Positions 45,691 through 56,529 of a stretch of DNA of 64,000 bases are shown one piece after another (the stretch's first letter is position 1; each line of letters begins with the position of its first letter). This DNA comes from Podospora pseudocomata (Eukaryota > Ascomycota > Sordariomycetes > Sordariales > Podosporaceae), in NCBI RefSeq assembly GCF_035222375.1, contig NC_085887.1:1339501-1403500 (forward strand). The letters are read 5' to 3'. The translations under genes and the position numbers were made by a program. The notes beneath the pieces were generated by a model that did not search any database, had not been told where the DNA came from, and saw only the letters and a program-made list of their open reading frames with translations.

Positions 45691-47377
45691 CTAGGCAGCG
45701 GTCTCGACCTCCTCAGCCTTGGCGGGCTCATCGGCCTTCTTCTCCTCAAGACTGACGTCCTCGACAGCCTTGGTGGTCTCGGCAACTGCCTTGTCCTCCT
45801 TGGCCTCTCCGTTAGAGACAACCTCGCCGCGCTCGTCGGCCTCGAGGCGCTCAATTTCCTTCTTGGCCTTCTCGACGTTCTGCAATCTCGATTAGAATGA
45901 CATCGTAGCATGTAGAAAATCAGGCTTCTAAAACCCACCTTCTTGGTCTCGGCCTCCTGGTTGGCCTTCCAGTTCGCGAGCTTAGCCTTGATTGCCTCAA
46001 TGGCAGCAGGGACATCGGCAGCGCCAGACGGGAGGTTGATACCGAGAGTCTTGCAGTCGTCCATCACGGCAGGGGGCAAGCTGAACTTGCCAGAGGCGGC
46101 GACACCACCCTCGGCCGCCTTGTTCTTCTTACCCTTCTTGCCTTTCTTGGCTGCAGGGAGATAGTCCTCGTCGCGGTCCTCCTTGCGCACAAGGCGAACG
46201 CCCTTCAGGCCGTCGGCCTCAACCTTGCGGATGTCGGTGGCACCCAGACCCTTGTTGGCAACAAGAGGGGCCTTCTCGACAGTCTGGTGAGAGGGGTCGA
46301 AAAAGTGAAGGAGGCTGTTGGCGCGGCGAATCTCCTCAAGGAAAGCAGGCTCGGAAGCCTCAGCGAGCATCGCCTTGGCACGCTCCATGCGCTTCTCTTT
46401 AGCATACTTCTCGCGCTCAGCAGCTTCACGCTCGGCGCGCTTGGCCTTTTGCTCACGCTCATAGGCAGCGGCGGCCTTCTTCTGAGTGAAGTATTCATCT
46501 CTGAGAGCCCTGAGCTCGGCGTATTTTGCATCCCTCTCGATCTTGAGCTTGGTACGCTCATCCCTGAGCTTGCCGAGGTTGTCACGAGCAGTGTTCTGCT
46601 CAGCCTTGATGACGTCGAGTTCGGCCTGAAGAGTAGCGTATTCCTCGCTCAGCTTCTTGGCCTCGGGAGTGTCCAAGCTGTCCTTGATCTCCTTGATCTT
46701 GGCCTTGTGCTCGTCAATCAGCTTCTGCTGTTGCTCAAAGCCGCCAAACAACTTCTTCTGCTTGCGGAGGTTGGAGATCTCGTTAAGCGCCTTCTTCTCA
46801 TCAACAAGCTTCATCATGCCGGAGTTAACATCGCGCTCGAGACGGGCAATCTTCTCCTCGAGTTCCTCCAGGTTCTTGACGGGCAGCTTGGCACGGTCGG
46901 CCTTGCTCTCGTTGATAAGGCGCTTCACGGTCTCTTCATGGCGCTTGATTTGGTCGAACTTGGAAGCGCGATCCTTCTTGCCACCACCCTGCTGTTCCTT
47001 GATCTCGTTGAGGCGCTTGATGAGCTCCTGTCTGCGAATCTGGGTTGGATTCTGGGACTCCTGGTCCTTTCTGGGAGCAGCAAGATCAATCTGGTTGTTT
47101 ACAGCTTTCTGTGAACAAATTGGGTATTAGCATCTCCGATACGGTGTGACCCATTTAAACCTAGGCAGCAAACGACGGGCGGTTCACAGCGGGAGGCTGC
47201 ATTTCGCACCGGGGGCCAGACGGGGACAACTAAGCTGGGGCTTACAATCTTGTCCTGCAGAGCCCTGACCTCCTTGTCAAGCTTAGCCTCCTGCTCCTTG
47301 AACAGAGCCTCATCAGGTCGGCGGATTGGGCCCGTAGGGGCGGCGGCGGCGGCCGGAGCGGTGCTTTCAGTAGCCAT
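45691..47377 (-). CDS. BFR1: Bfr1-like mRNP / nuclear segregation protein
   Basis: Exons are 47377-47246, 47108-45939 and 45879-45691, giving 496 aa. Introns (47245-47109 and 45938-45880) have GTAAGC and GTGGGT donors, both phase 0. After an Ala-rich start the protein is almost wholly charged coiled coil (e.g. LEELEEKIARLERDVNSG, NLRKQKKLFGGFEQQQKLI). It carries the fungal Bfr1 core (RIDP-like region, AFLEEIRRANSLLHFFDP) and a Lys-rich KKGKKGKKNKAAEGG stretch. Yeast Bfr1 binds mRNAs on ER-bound polysomes with Scp160 and affects ploidy and secretion. The last exon is acidic, Glu/Ala/Lys-rich. The gene diverges from RPB5 with 611 nt between starts. Confidence 0.87.
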
Positions 47378-47988
47378 TTCGAGAACCAGAGAGCGATACC
47401 GGGTAGAATGTGTTGGGTGCAAGAGGATGCTGTGAAGGGACAACCCCAGATGTTGGTGTCAATTGGTGACCCTGAATCTGGTAGGGAGATGATCCGCGGG
47501 ATAGTGTGATGTGTTCCGAAGAAGTGGAGGAAAAAGAGGAGAATATTTCTGTAGCAGTACTGCGGTAGTGAACAGTGGTGACAGCTGGTCCTCCATACAC
47601 GCCCTTCCTGCCCCAAAAAATCAAAAATTTGGGAGCAACAGCACTATCAGGCGCCCGGGCCAGGGGCTAAGGCTTCAATTTACCGTGTTTAATGTGGCAC
47701 GTGCGCATATTCACCTGCCAATCCCAACACCTGCAAGCACCTCTTTGATAAGCCCACCCCGCTGTGCCTTGCTGTATCAGTGGGTACACCCCCCCAGCGG
47801 TCAATTTTTCGGTTCCCTTCTTTCTCAGCCTCGCGGAAAGAGAACCTTGCAACCTTTGAAGCTTTTCGCAAACCACCACCACCACCACCACCACCACCAC
47901 CAAACTAGTCATTGCCGTCACCCATCCTCTCCTTTGCCAGTATCTTCCCTTCGACCACATTTCCAATCGCAGCAGATAACCATCCACA
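47378..47988. promoter_or_regulatory. Shared divergent promoter of BFR1 and RPB5, with CAC repeat
   Basis: 611 nt between start codons. A (CAC)n tract at 47872-47902 lies about 90-115 nt before the RPB5 ATG. Both genes serve transcript production or handling, and co-expression is plausible but not shown. Confidence 0.55.
47872..47902. repeat. CAC trinucleotide microsatellite
   Basis: About ten CAC units in the proximal promoter or leader of RPB5. Confidence 0.92.
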
Positions 47989-48817
47989 ATGTCCGACGAC
48001 TTTGGCAGTGGCAACATCCACGACAAGGAGGTGTCGCGACTCTGGCGCGCATGGAGGACCATCCACGAGATGGTCGCTGACCGGGTTCGTGGGTCTCAAC
48101 ATAGACAAATCGATTCTATATACTAACAAAGCCCCAGGGCTACGAATTGGCCGAGGAAGAAATCAAGATGCCCCTCGATGAGTTTAAGAGAAAGTTCACC
48201 AACGGCGACGGTTCCCCAAAGTATGTTGGACCCTGCCCCCTTTCCCCCCTCCCACTCTTCAGCCTTCTAACTCTTCTGTTCATTATAGCCGCTCAATAAT
48301 GTCCTTCTCCGCCCGTCCCTCCGCCAGCATGATCAAAAAGTTCACCCCTCCACCAACGGCCTCCAACCCTGACCCTGCCCCCGAATGCGGCACCATCTGG
48401 GTCGAGTTCTGCCCCGAGAAGACGTCCATCGGCATTTCAGTTATGAAGAAGTTTGTCGAGCACTGCGCCAACAACTCATACAAGGCCGGCATTCTCGTCA
48501 CCGCCGTCGCCCTCTCCGCGCAAGCCCGCAAGGTCATGACCGTGACCAGCCAGTACACCCTGATCGAGTGCTTCCTTGAGGAGGATCTCCTCGTCAACAT
48601 CACCCACCACGAGCTGGTCCCAACCCACATTCTTCTGAGCAGAGAGGAGAAGATGGCCTTGCTCAAGAGATACAGGCTGAAGGAGACGCAGCTCCCACGA
48701 ATCCTGCAAAAGGATCCCATCGCGAGATATCTGGGGCTGAAGAGGGGGCAGGTGGTCAAGATTGTGAGAATCAGCGAGACGGCCGGTCGCTATGCTAGTT
48801 ACAGACTCTGTGTTTAA
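47989..48817 (+). CDS. RPB5: RNA polymerases I, II and III shared subunit RPABC1 (Rpb5)
   Basis: Exons are 47989-48084, 48138-48220 and 48289-48817, giving 235 aa. Intron 1 has a rare GTTCGT donor but a perfect TACTAAC branch site; the junction restores DRGY, conserved in Rpb5. Intron 2 has donor GTATGT. The N-terminal jaw domain (SRLWRAWRTIHEMVADRGY, LDEFKRKF) is followed by the assembly domain (NITHHELVPTHILLS, LLKRYRLKETQLPRILQKDP, ARYLGLKRGQVVKI, ETAGRYASYR). Rpb5 sits in the lower jaw of all three nuclear RNA polymerases. The protein is about 20 residues longer than yeast Rpb5, largely through a Pro/Ala-rich insertion (TPPPTASNPDPAPE) between the two domains. Confidence 0.96.
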
Positions 48818-51444
48818 ATAAGGACAGAAAAAGACGGGGGGATTCGGCAAGCTTGGGAGAAGTTGCGGAGGAAACAGGAGAGCAGCAGCAGCATGGTTTG
48901 CTAGCATGCTTTTTTTTCCTGCACAAAGTTATACACACCAAAAAGGGGCGTCTATCTTCATATATGGGGGTTGGCATGAAACTGGGTGGTTTGCTTTCTG
49001 GCGTTATACAGGGAAGAATGGGATTTGGTTTGCAGACAGTACAGCATGTCGTTTTGTAGTCCATAATGGCCGACGGTCCATCTCGCTCTTGTAGTTAGCG
49101 GAGAAAATGAGACATGGGTCATAATTTGTAGATTGAGTAAAGCGGACGGGCGGTTGCTCATGGCTGTAGTGACTCGTGCGGGAGCGTATTGTTTTCAATG
49201 CAAAACATCATTCATAAAACATCTTTACGATGAACATCACAGCATAGGAGTTGGCCCAATCATTCTTGCAAACTTCAAAGAAAAATATTCTGGAGGCCTT
49301 TTGTCCCTGTCGACGAACATAGAGACATCAGGTACCATAACGCGAAGTATATGTTACACCCTCCTTCGACTATTGAGACCTGCAGCTCTGAGACATGTCA
49401 GCATCGACTGGTCAGATGACCCTATTTCTCTTTTTTTTCTTTTTTTACGACACTTTGTGGTCGAAAGCGTCGAAACTACCGAGCACAACACAGTCGTGAC
49501 ACTGCACACCCCTCTGTCTTGTTGCGTATATCCTGTTGCTATCACCGAGTTCATTAAAATCATATGTCACCCGAAAGCCTAGGCAGGTAGGTATGGTCCA
49601 GCTTATGGCACTCGATACCGTAGGTAGGCAGCAGAGAAATGGTCCACGCCTAGTAATCATCGGACAGAATGTGCCTAGACGAATGGGTTCTTCGCAACCA
49701 ACCTAGGTATTCCATAGAAGCCTATTAACAGCGCTTGGAAGTTTTTCGTCTGTTGCTTTCCTATCTATTCTACAGTCCTGTAGAAGATTTCTTCCCCTTA
49801 GTATCGAATCACGGCTACAGGACCCCAAAAAAAAGATTAAAATCATTCGGGAGAAAAAGTTTCAGAATCCCAAAATGTGAAGGGGGTGGGGAAGGATACC
49901 AGGTATCTGCGACATCAACCAGAGGGACTTATCTACGTCAGGTCATGGAAGTCTTGCCCGCTCCAAGATCCCTCTGGTGAATGGGAGAGAATTATGAGAC
50001 GAGTTTCGAATCGCAAATCATTCGTCTTGCACCATGAGCTATGATTTTGCGTTTTCAGGGCTGCCATGCCCGATAGGTATGTTGCTAAAGTACCTGGATA
50101 TGTTCCGTCAGCTCTTAACATCAGTTATATACAATTCAGAGGAATCGCACCAGCGAACTGCACTCGAGTCAGTGTTTCTCTCCCAATTGACAAAAATATC
50201 CCGACTCACAGAATCGCTCCTTTCTTCGTCTTTTCTTTCTTCGTCTTTTCTTTCTTTTACTATACAGATATATCTATCTCTAACGGATTTAATAATACCC
50301 CACATAATGGGGACTGTCATCTATAGACTACCAGCTTAGATTCGGCTCTGTGATCAAGAAGACCATTTCTTGCCCGCATAACTAGTTTAATCGTTCTCAA
50401 ATTAACGATACTAACTTACAGGGAGTTTCTAAACGGTGTGAAGGTGGTGATCATCACCGGCGGAAGGGAGGGGGAAGTCGGTAAAGAAAGTAACAAGAAA
50501 CTCGAGGAAGGGAAGGCCGACAGGTGAATGGACATGATGGTATATCTTCTACTTTACTTTGATGCCCGTTAACATTAATGGTATATGCTCTTCCGGTCTT
50601 GAAAAATCCTTTCCATTATAGCTTAACGAGAAGAATCATCCTACAACAACGTTGAGGGAAGTGATCCTAGAATAAGGTAGGAATCAATATTTGATTCGGA
50701 GAATAAACCCATCATCGCGTCTGACACTTATGTGTTAGAGATGATAGACAGGTATCGTCGTGTAGGTAGTGTATGTAGGCAGGTCGTAGACAAGGCCCTA
50801 TCACAAGACAAAGATAGACATAAGTAGGCAACTCCTCACGGTCAGTCAACAAAAAGCATAGAATTTCGATGCTCATTTTCCTTCATCATCAATCACAAAA
50901 ACCGAATCTACAAAACCCCTGCGTGTTGCGCCTATATGTGCCAAATCGAGCTCCCATCTCTTCAGACTTGAGAGCAAAAGGACCAGACCTCGATCATCAA
51001 TTTGATCTCCCGCTAAAATCCAACTGCCGGACCCACCCCCACACTTTTCACTCCTCGGCTGTAATTTACATGTCGTTACACCATTTCGGTAATCACCGCT
51101 TTTGTTCAGGTTCTCACGATTCCCATGTCAGCACAAGTTTTGTCTTCGTTATGTAGGTACGGTAAGTTTTAGGGTATCAATTTCTTGTTTCTTATTCAAA
51201 ATTAACTGCCTTATATCCCTTTTGATCCACCATCTCAAACAATAGAAATGTTGTCCTAGGTATCATCCACTCCCGTGCCAATATATTTGGTGAAAATAAC
51301 TGTTCCATGTTAAGCATGCCCCCCAATTAAACATGTGCAACTTTTTGGTATATTCTTTCCTTTCCTTTCATTTCCTTTCCTTTCATAGCCCATACCCAAA
51401 ACTCCAGCCAATAGTACCCAAATCCCAAGATCAAGAAAACCCCC
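48818..51444. other. 2.6 kb AT-leaning convergent intergenic region
   Basis: Lies between the RPB5 and arrestin-like stop codons. It is more AT-rich than the flanks, without a supported gene. It contains a 15-bp direct repeat (tttcttcgtcttttc, two copies from 50221) and a tttccttt-type repeat near 51356-51385 beside the arrestin stop. An old inactivated element is possible, but I found no termini or coding relic. Confidence 0.45.
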
Positions 51445-53166
51445 CTAGCACGGCGCCTCAACAACAACCCTCCTCCATCTCCCCGACCCGCCAACCTCCC
51501 CATAACCAGGTAGCCTGTCCTCTTCCTGCTCCTGACCCTGCTCGTTATCCTGCCCGGCAACAACACCATCCCCATAACCAGGCAGTCCATCCGTCCCAGA
51601 AGAAGCATTCGAGGAGGAACTCCCAGTATTCTGACTCGACACCCCACCACCACCACCACCCATCCAACTATCCCTCCCCCTCTGCACCTCCTCCCTCAAC
51701 TCCTCACTCATAACCTGAATCACCCTCGGCCTCAAGTGCTCATCCGCCTGCGCCTCCTCAAAACTCGGCAGCTCTTGCCCCAAACCCCCAGCAACCGCCG
51801 CCCCAGGCTGCTCAACAGCCACCTGCAGCGGCACCGTCAAGTTCACCCTCGTCCCCCCACTGCTCCTCTTCTTGCTCTTCTCCAACGCCATCGCCATGTT
51901 CAGCGACAAAGACAACGTGTACACCCTCGAAGCGATACACCCGTGAAAAGTCGGCACAAAAGTCTTCTTGTCCGTCGGTAAACTGATGGGGATGTCCACC
52001 GTGGACGTGAGATACACCGGACTCTTCTGCTTGTCTTTGCCCACCACAGGGGAAGAAGACGACTCGGTCCCGTACCCGCTATCCCTCCGCTGATTCCTCA
52101 TTTTCTGCGTCCAGCTCACTTCGGGAACAGCAGAAATGGGGGGCAAAGAGACAGAGGTGAAGAACTGCCCTCTCCGGTCCGTGACGTAGGGCGTGTTCCA
52201 CTGCTCTCCTAGATTAGGAAAATCAGAAATCGTGCCCGACGAAAAGAACGTGTGAGCCGTGACTTTCCCTGACACACCCGTTATCTGAGGCGGGGAGGCA
52301 ATGTGGGAGGGGTTTTCGGGGTCAAAGGTCAGGCTGACTCTCATTGTTGGTCGGGAGACGAGACTGTTCCCGTCCGACGAAATGACTGCTGCTGATGGTT
52401 GGTGGGCTACGGCGGTGATCTTGCCCAGCTTCGTCGAGAGGATGAAGCTCTTGCGCAAAGTTTTGGACTTGGTCATGCTGTATAGTCTGTCCTTGGGGGT
52501 GATGTTCAGGGGTGGTTCCTCGGGGGTTGATGGCAAGACCTGGATGTTGCGTGTACCCTCCATGATTCTCGTCTTCTTGATGGCGGTGTTCTCCGGTCGC
52601 GGGCCTGTGGAGGAGACGGTTTCCCTCAGGACGCGAGCTTTGATGCTGTATTCCACACGGGTCATGCGAGGCGCCATGTCGTCCTTCTCCCAGCCACCGC
52701 CCATGCTGGGTGGGAGCAAAACGTGGTGATCCTGGAGCTGATCTGATAGCCGCTTGTGGTTACAGGCGTTGATGGTGAGCTGGCTAGGAATAACAAAGTT
52801 GAAGGGAATGGTGTAGGTCCCGCCCGTCTCCAACACCTTGGGCAGGGGGTATGTCGACTCGGGGACTGGCATGACCATCTTGAGGAAGGTGTGTGTGATC
52901 TCCTGGGGGAAGCTCATGCCGTCAAAGCTGGCCTTGGTGTTGCCAATGAGAACAATCTGAATCGAGTCGAAGTGGACATCTCGCTTGGTAACAATCGTAA
53001 CCTCGCCCTTCACAGGCGATCCAGATGTATAGACTTTGGTGTTGTAGTGGTCCTTTAGGTGGACTCGGATGTCAGATTTGGGAAAGGCCAGGTCCCTAGT
53101 AAGTGGTGGGAAGTCATGCGAGTCATGGGCACTCGAGGCCGAGTTGGATGAAGGTGTAGCCGCCAT
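51445..53166 (-). CDS. Alpha-arrestin-like trafficking adaptor
   Basis: Single exon, 573 aa. The N-terminal arrestin-like fold is suggested by DIRVHLKDHYNTKVYTSGSP, VKGEVTIV, FDSIQIVLIGNTKASFDG, TYTIPFNFVIPSQL, and a later sandwich (VYLTSTVDIPISLP...FVPTFHGCIASRVYTLSL). Fungal alpha-arrestins recruit the Rsp5 ubiquitin ligase to plasma-membrane transporters through PY motifs. Here no PPxY is seen, but the C-terminal tail has LPSFEE and two LPxY motifs (LPGYGD at 528-533 and LPGYGE at 552-557), a known PY variant. The tail is otherwise Gly/Ser/Gln-rich. The cargo is unknown. Confidence 0.85.
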   Translation of the reverse strand: MAATPSSNSASSAHDSHDFPPLTRDLAFPKSDIRVHLKDHYNTKVYTSGSPVKGEVTIVTKRDVHFDSIQIVLIGNTKASFDGMSFPQEITHTFLKMVMPVPESTYPLPKVLETGGTYTIPFNFVIPSQLTINACNHKRLSDQLQDHHVLLPPSMGGGWEKDDMAPRMTRVEYSIKARVLRETVSSTGPRPENTAIKKTRIMEGTRNIQVLPSTPEEPPLNITPKDRLYSMTKSKTLRKSFILSTKLGKITAVAHQPSAAVISSDGNSLVSRPTMRVSLTFDPENPSHIASPPQITGVSGKVTAHTFFSSGTISDFPNLGEQWNTPYVTDRRGQFFTSVSLPPISAVPEVSWTQKMRNQRRDSGYGTESSSSPVVGKDKQKSPVYLTSTVDIPISLPTDKKTFVPTFHGCIASRVYTLSLSLNMAMALEKSKKRSSGGTRVNLTVPLQVAVEQPGAAVAGGLGQELPSFEEAQADEHLRPRVIQVMSEELREEVQRGRDSWMGGGGGGVSSQNTGSSSSNASSGTDGLPGYGDGVVAGQDNEQGQEQEEDRLPGYGEVGGSGRWRRVVVEAPC

Positions 53167-56100
53167 TGTGGAGACTAGACGGACTTGAGACCGAATCCAG
53201 AGGTAAACGGCTAGAGGGGGACAAGATATAGCAAAAGGGGAAATTGCTGTCCACGACGGGTGTAACTGAATGTCTCCTGTTGGCTTCCGTGGGCAGCAAA
53301 CTTTTCAGAGGTCGTCACCTGTGCCGACAAGACAGCAAGCGTACAACAGCCAGCGGGATGGCCAAACAAACAAGGTGTAGGTAAGAGGGTCCGGTGGTTC
53401 ACAATCGATGGGTCGGAAACTATAACAGCCTCAGGCGTTGAGCGGCGTTCGCGACCGTCTTATAGCGGGCTGCCCTAACCCCATGGTTTAGTTGGACCCA
53501 GGGTAGATGGTGGATAACAAAGCTTTTGACTCATTACAAAGCCAGAAGAAAAAAAAAAGAGAGAGCTAGGCGGACGAGGCAGAGCATTGATCTGGCTAAC
53601 CTGCTTCTGTTCCCCGGGGTGCCGTCCATGTCTCCCCCTTCCCTACCCTGCCGACCCAATGCCTACCCGGGCCAGGGGGGTGTGATTGGAGCACATGTGG
53701 ACAAAAAGGACGTGGGTGGTGGTGGGTGGGTGCGCAATTGCTACTTTGGTCAACGGCATCAAGAGGAGGGCGGGGCAGCTCTTGGCTCCCATCACTCGGT
53801 TGGTCGTTTCGTCAGTCGACCCGGAAAGCTGAACCGCTATTTGGCATCGGCAAGGAGTGGGATGCCGTGATGGAGGGTGCCAAGAGCCCAGACGAACGCC
53901 TCGCGCCCTGCATCCTTTTGTGTTGCAAATGCTGGCCAGTCTCTTTGCTCAAGGAGAGGGCGTGGCCTCTCTGTGAATTTGGACTCCCTGATGGGGACAT
54001 GATGTGGAAAAGGCTGACTCCCAGGGTGTTGAACAAGGACAAAACGATCGTCAAGCTGGGGTTGTCATTGGCCAGAGCTCTCGACACTAGCTAGCCGTGA
54101 TCGATGAGCTTTTTTAACGGGCACCATCGTTTCGTCTCTTGTTGGCCGAAAGGCGCAAAAGTCCGTTGACCGGTCATCGGATGTCAAAGGGAAATGCTGG
54201 GCCGTCGCTTCGACGTCAGCCGTTTCCCCTGCCTCGATGTGGCTTGGTCTAGTCTGATCTAGTGATACGTATGTGCTTTCAATATGTGATATGTTGCCCA
54301 TGTGTCACTGTCTGAATCTCTACGGGTAGCCATCTGTGAAGGAGCAGATAGCTTCACAATCCTCACCAACCGTCTGATATGTTCCTGAACTGTCACCAAG
54401 CCCAGCGAACAAAAAAACCTCTCCGAAGAGATCACAAACTATACAGTCGTCATCCGATCTTCATAGACGTGAGGTACATAGTTCGAGCGGTGTTAGTGAA
54501 AGGCGGTCCCAGACAGTGACAGAAGGCGGGTCTTGTCTTCAATTCCTAACCCCACTGGGTGCCCCGCCCACCCCACTCCTCCCCGCATCGCATCATGGGC
54601 CCCGCTCGGCGTAGACCCCAGCAGGCCGAGCCCAGAACTCCACAGCAGACCCACTGTAAACTCCATTGTTTGAAGGTCACGCCCCGATCACGGCGGCTCT
54701 GAAAACAATCAGATGTCGAAATCTAGGCCATTCGAACCTTTTGTCAAGACCCGTCTCGCTTCCATTCACCTTGATTGACTTATTTCACGGGATATTCATT
54801 GTCGAAGCTGAACTGAAAACATCCCCATCAACGGCAAAACCCGATGGGCTCAGCTTTCTCATTGTCTTATTTCATCTTGACCTACATACAGCATCGAAAA
54901 AAAAAAACGTTGGAGGTGAAGGTAAGGCAAGGCCCTCGCAGTTGGAGTCATCGGCCAATATGCACTGGAACTTGGATCCGCATAGTGCTACTCTACACAG
55001 CAATTTGGGTCCGCATGGTCCGCAAGGTTCCCACCCATTACCTACAATAATGAATTCACACTCACGGCAAGAGGTCATCTTGCCGAAGCCCAGCCATGTC
55101 ATTGATGAGACCGACCCATCATCATATTTGGGCGCCTCTTGTGGCGTCGGGCTCTGTCCCGACTGCCCATGCGAGATATACCCTCCCGACTACCCTTTCC
55201 GGAAGACCCAAACAGCCGGGACACGGGACAGACCTTTGGGGTTCTGCTAGCTTTGTCCCGGTGAGAACTCCTTGCATACCGTTCAAACCTCTCTCCTCCC
55301 CACCAGCCACGAGGTCTTCACTTTCTTTCCACTTCGTCTCTCCGAATCCGCACCTCGATACGGCTTTGAGTCTCTTCCCCGTAAACCTGGATAACCATGT
55401 TTCACGAGAATGGTGCAATATACCGTCATCAGGTTTTCCTCAGGAAAGCTTTTAAACTCCGTCAGGATCCATAATCCTAGCACCCAACCATCACCATATT
55501 CCAAGCCACGCCCTACGTTGTACAACAGTTCAACCCCCTACAAATTAATATGACTCAGCTATGGTTATCCATACCACTTTCGCAAAACGTCAGCTCAGGA
55601 AGAACTTCTCGCCGTCTCTCTCCCATCACACATCCTGTTTGCACAGTCCCACTCCCGTCGTTCTCGCGACTTCGCTTTTGTCAGCGAACTGCCATTACTA
55701 ATCTATACCCCTAACCAAGTTGATATTGACGTCCAGCCACACACCCCCTACACTACCTCGTAAACAGTTCGTACAATGTACACCTCTGCCAAATGACAAG
55801 GCTGAACCGAAGGAGTCATCTTGGCAGGGGGCTTGTCTCCAAGCCCATTGTAACCACTATGGAAACATGACCGCATTGCAGAGTAGTACCCATCACCAAA
55901 TCCAGCTCCACCGCTCTTAGCTCCGTACGGCAAGAACATCACCATCTGACCTCGCCAAAAATCTAAATAAAAATAAAATCTAGATTTTCAGTCATGACCT
56001 GGCTCTGCTGAAAGGGTGACGATACCCGGTCCGGTCATCCAGCCTAATGACAACACCAAGTTGGTACCCGATCCGATAGTCTCGTCTTCCCTCTTCCGAG

Positions 56101-56529
56101 CCGAAAAGACATATCTCGTCCGGGCGTATTCCCGTCGCTTGCCCTTCCCTACGCGTACTCGCCATGACATCTTTGTTCTAATAGGTAAAATATTGTGTGT
56201 GGCACTCACCAAGGTAAGCTTGAGGCTCAGAGCCTTTATTCACCGCCCATTCTCAAAAACCGAATATTTCTATGTAAAAGTACCTTACACATGACGGTCC
56301 ATCTTTTGTTTCCTTATGCCGGCACCTCCGATGATGATGACGATGCTGCTCTCTAACCAACCCAAAAAGCCGATGTTGTATCAATAGTACACTTACGTAA
56401 AAAAACTCCCCTTTCTCAGCCTATGACTCTTACACAAGATACCAAACAACCCACACACACTCCATCACTCCTATGCTTCATCGATCAAAACACAAACAAA
56501 CTTTCCAATCTTCAAGTCAAGCAAGCAAC
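53167..56529. other. 3.4 kb intergenic region
   Basis: Upstream of the arrestin-like gene and downstream of the ZIP gene, both on the minus strand. The longest plus frame (54666-55250, 194 codons) has no family features, and its composition looks non-coding. No repeat or RNA gene recognised. Confidence 0.45.

Noticed and set aside
54666-55250. 194-codon plus frame upstream of the arrestin-like gene
   Set aside because: No domain or motif, mixed composition, an A-tract inside it, and other overlapping frames; no splice structure improves it.
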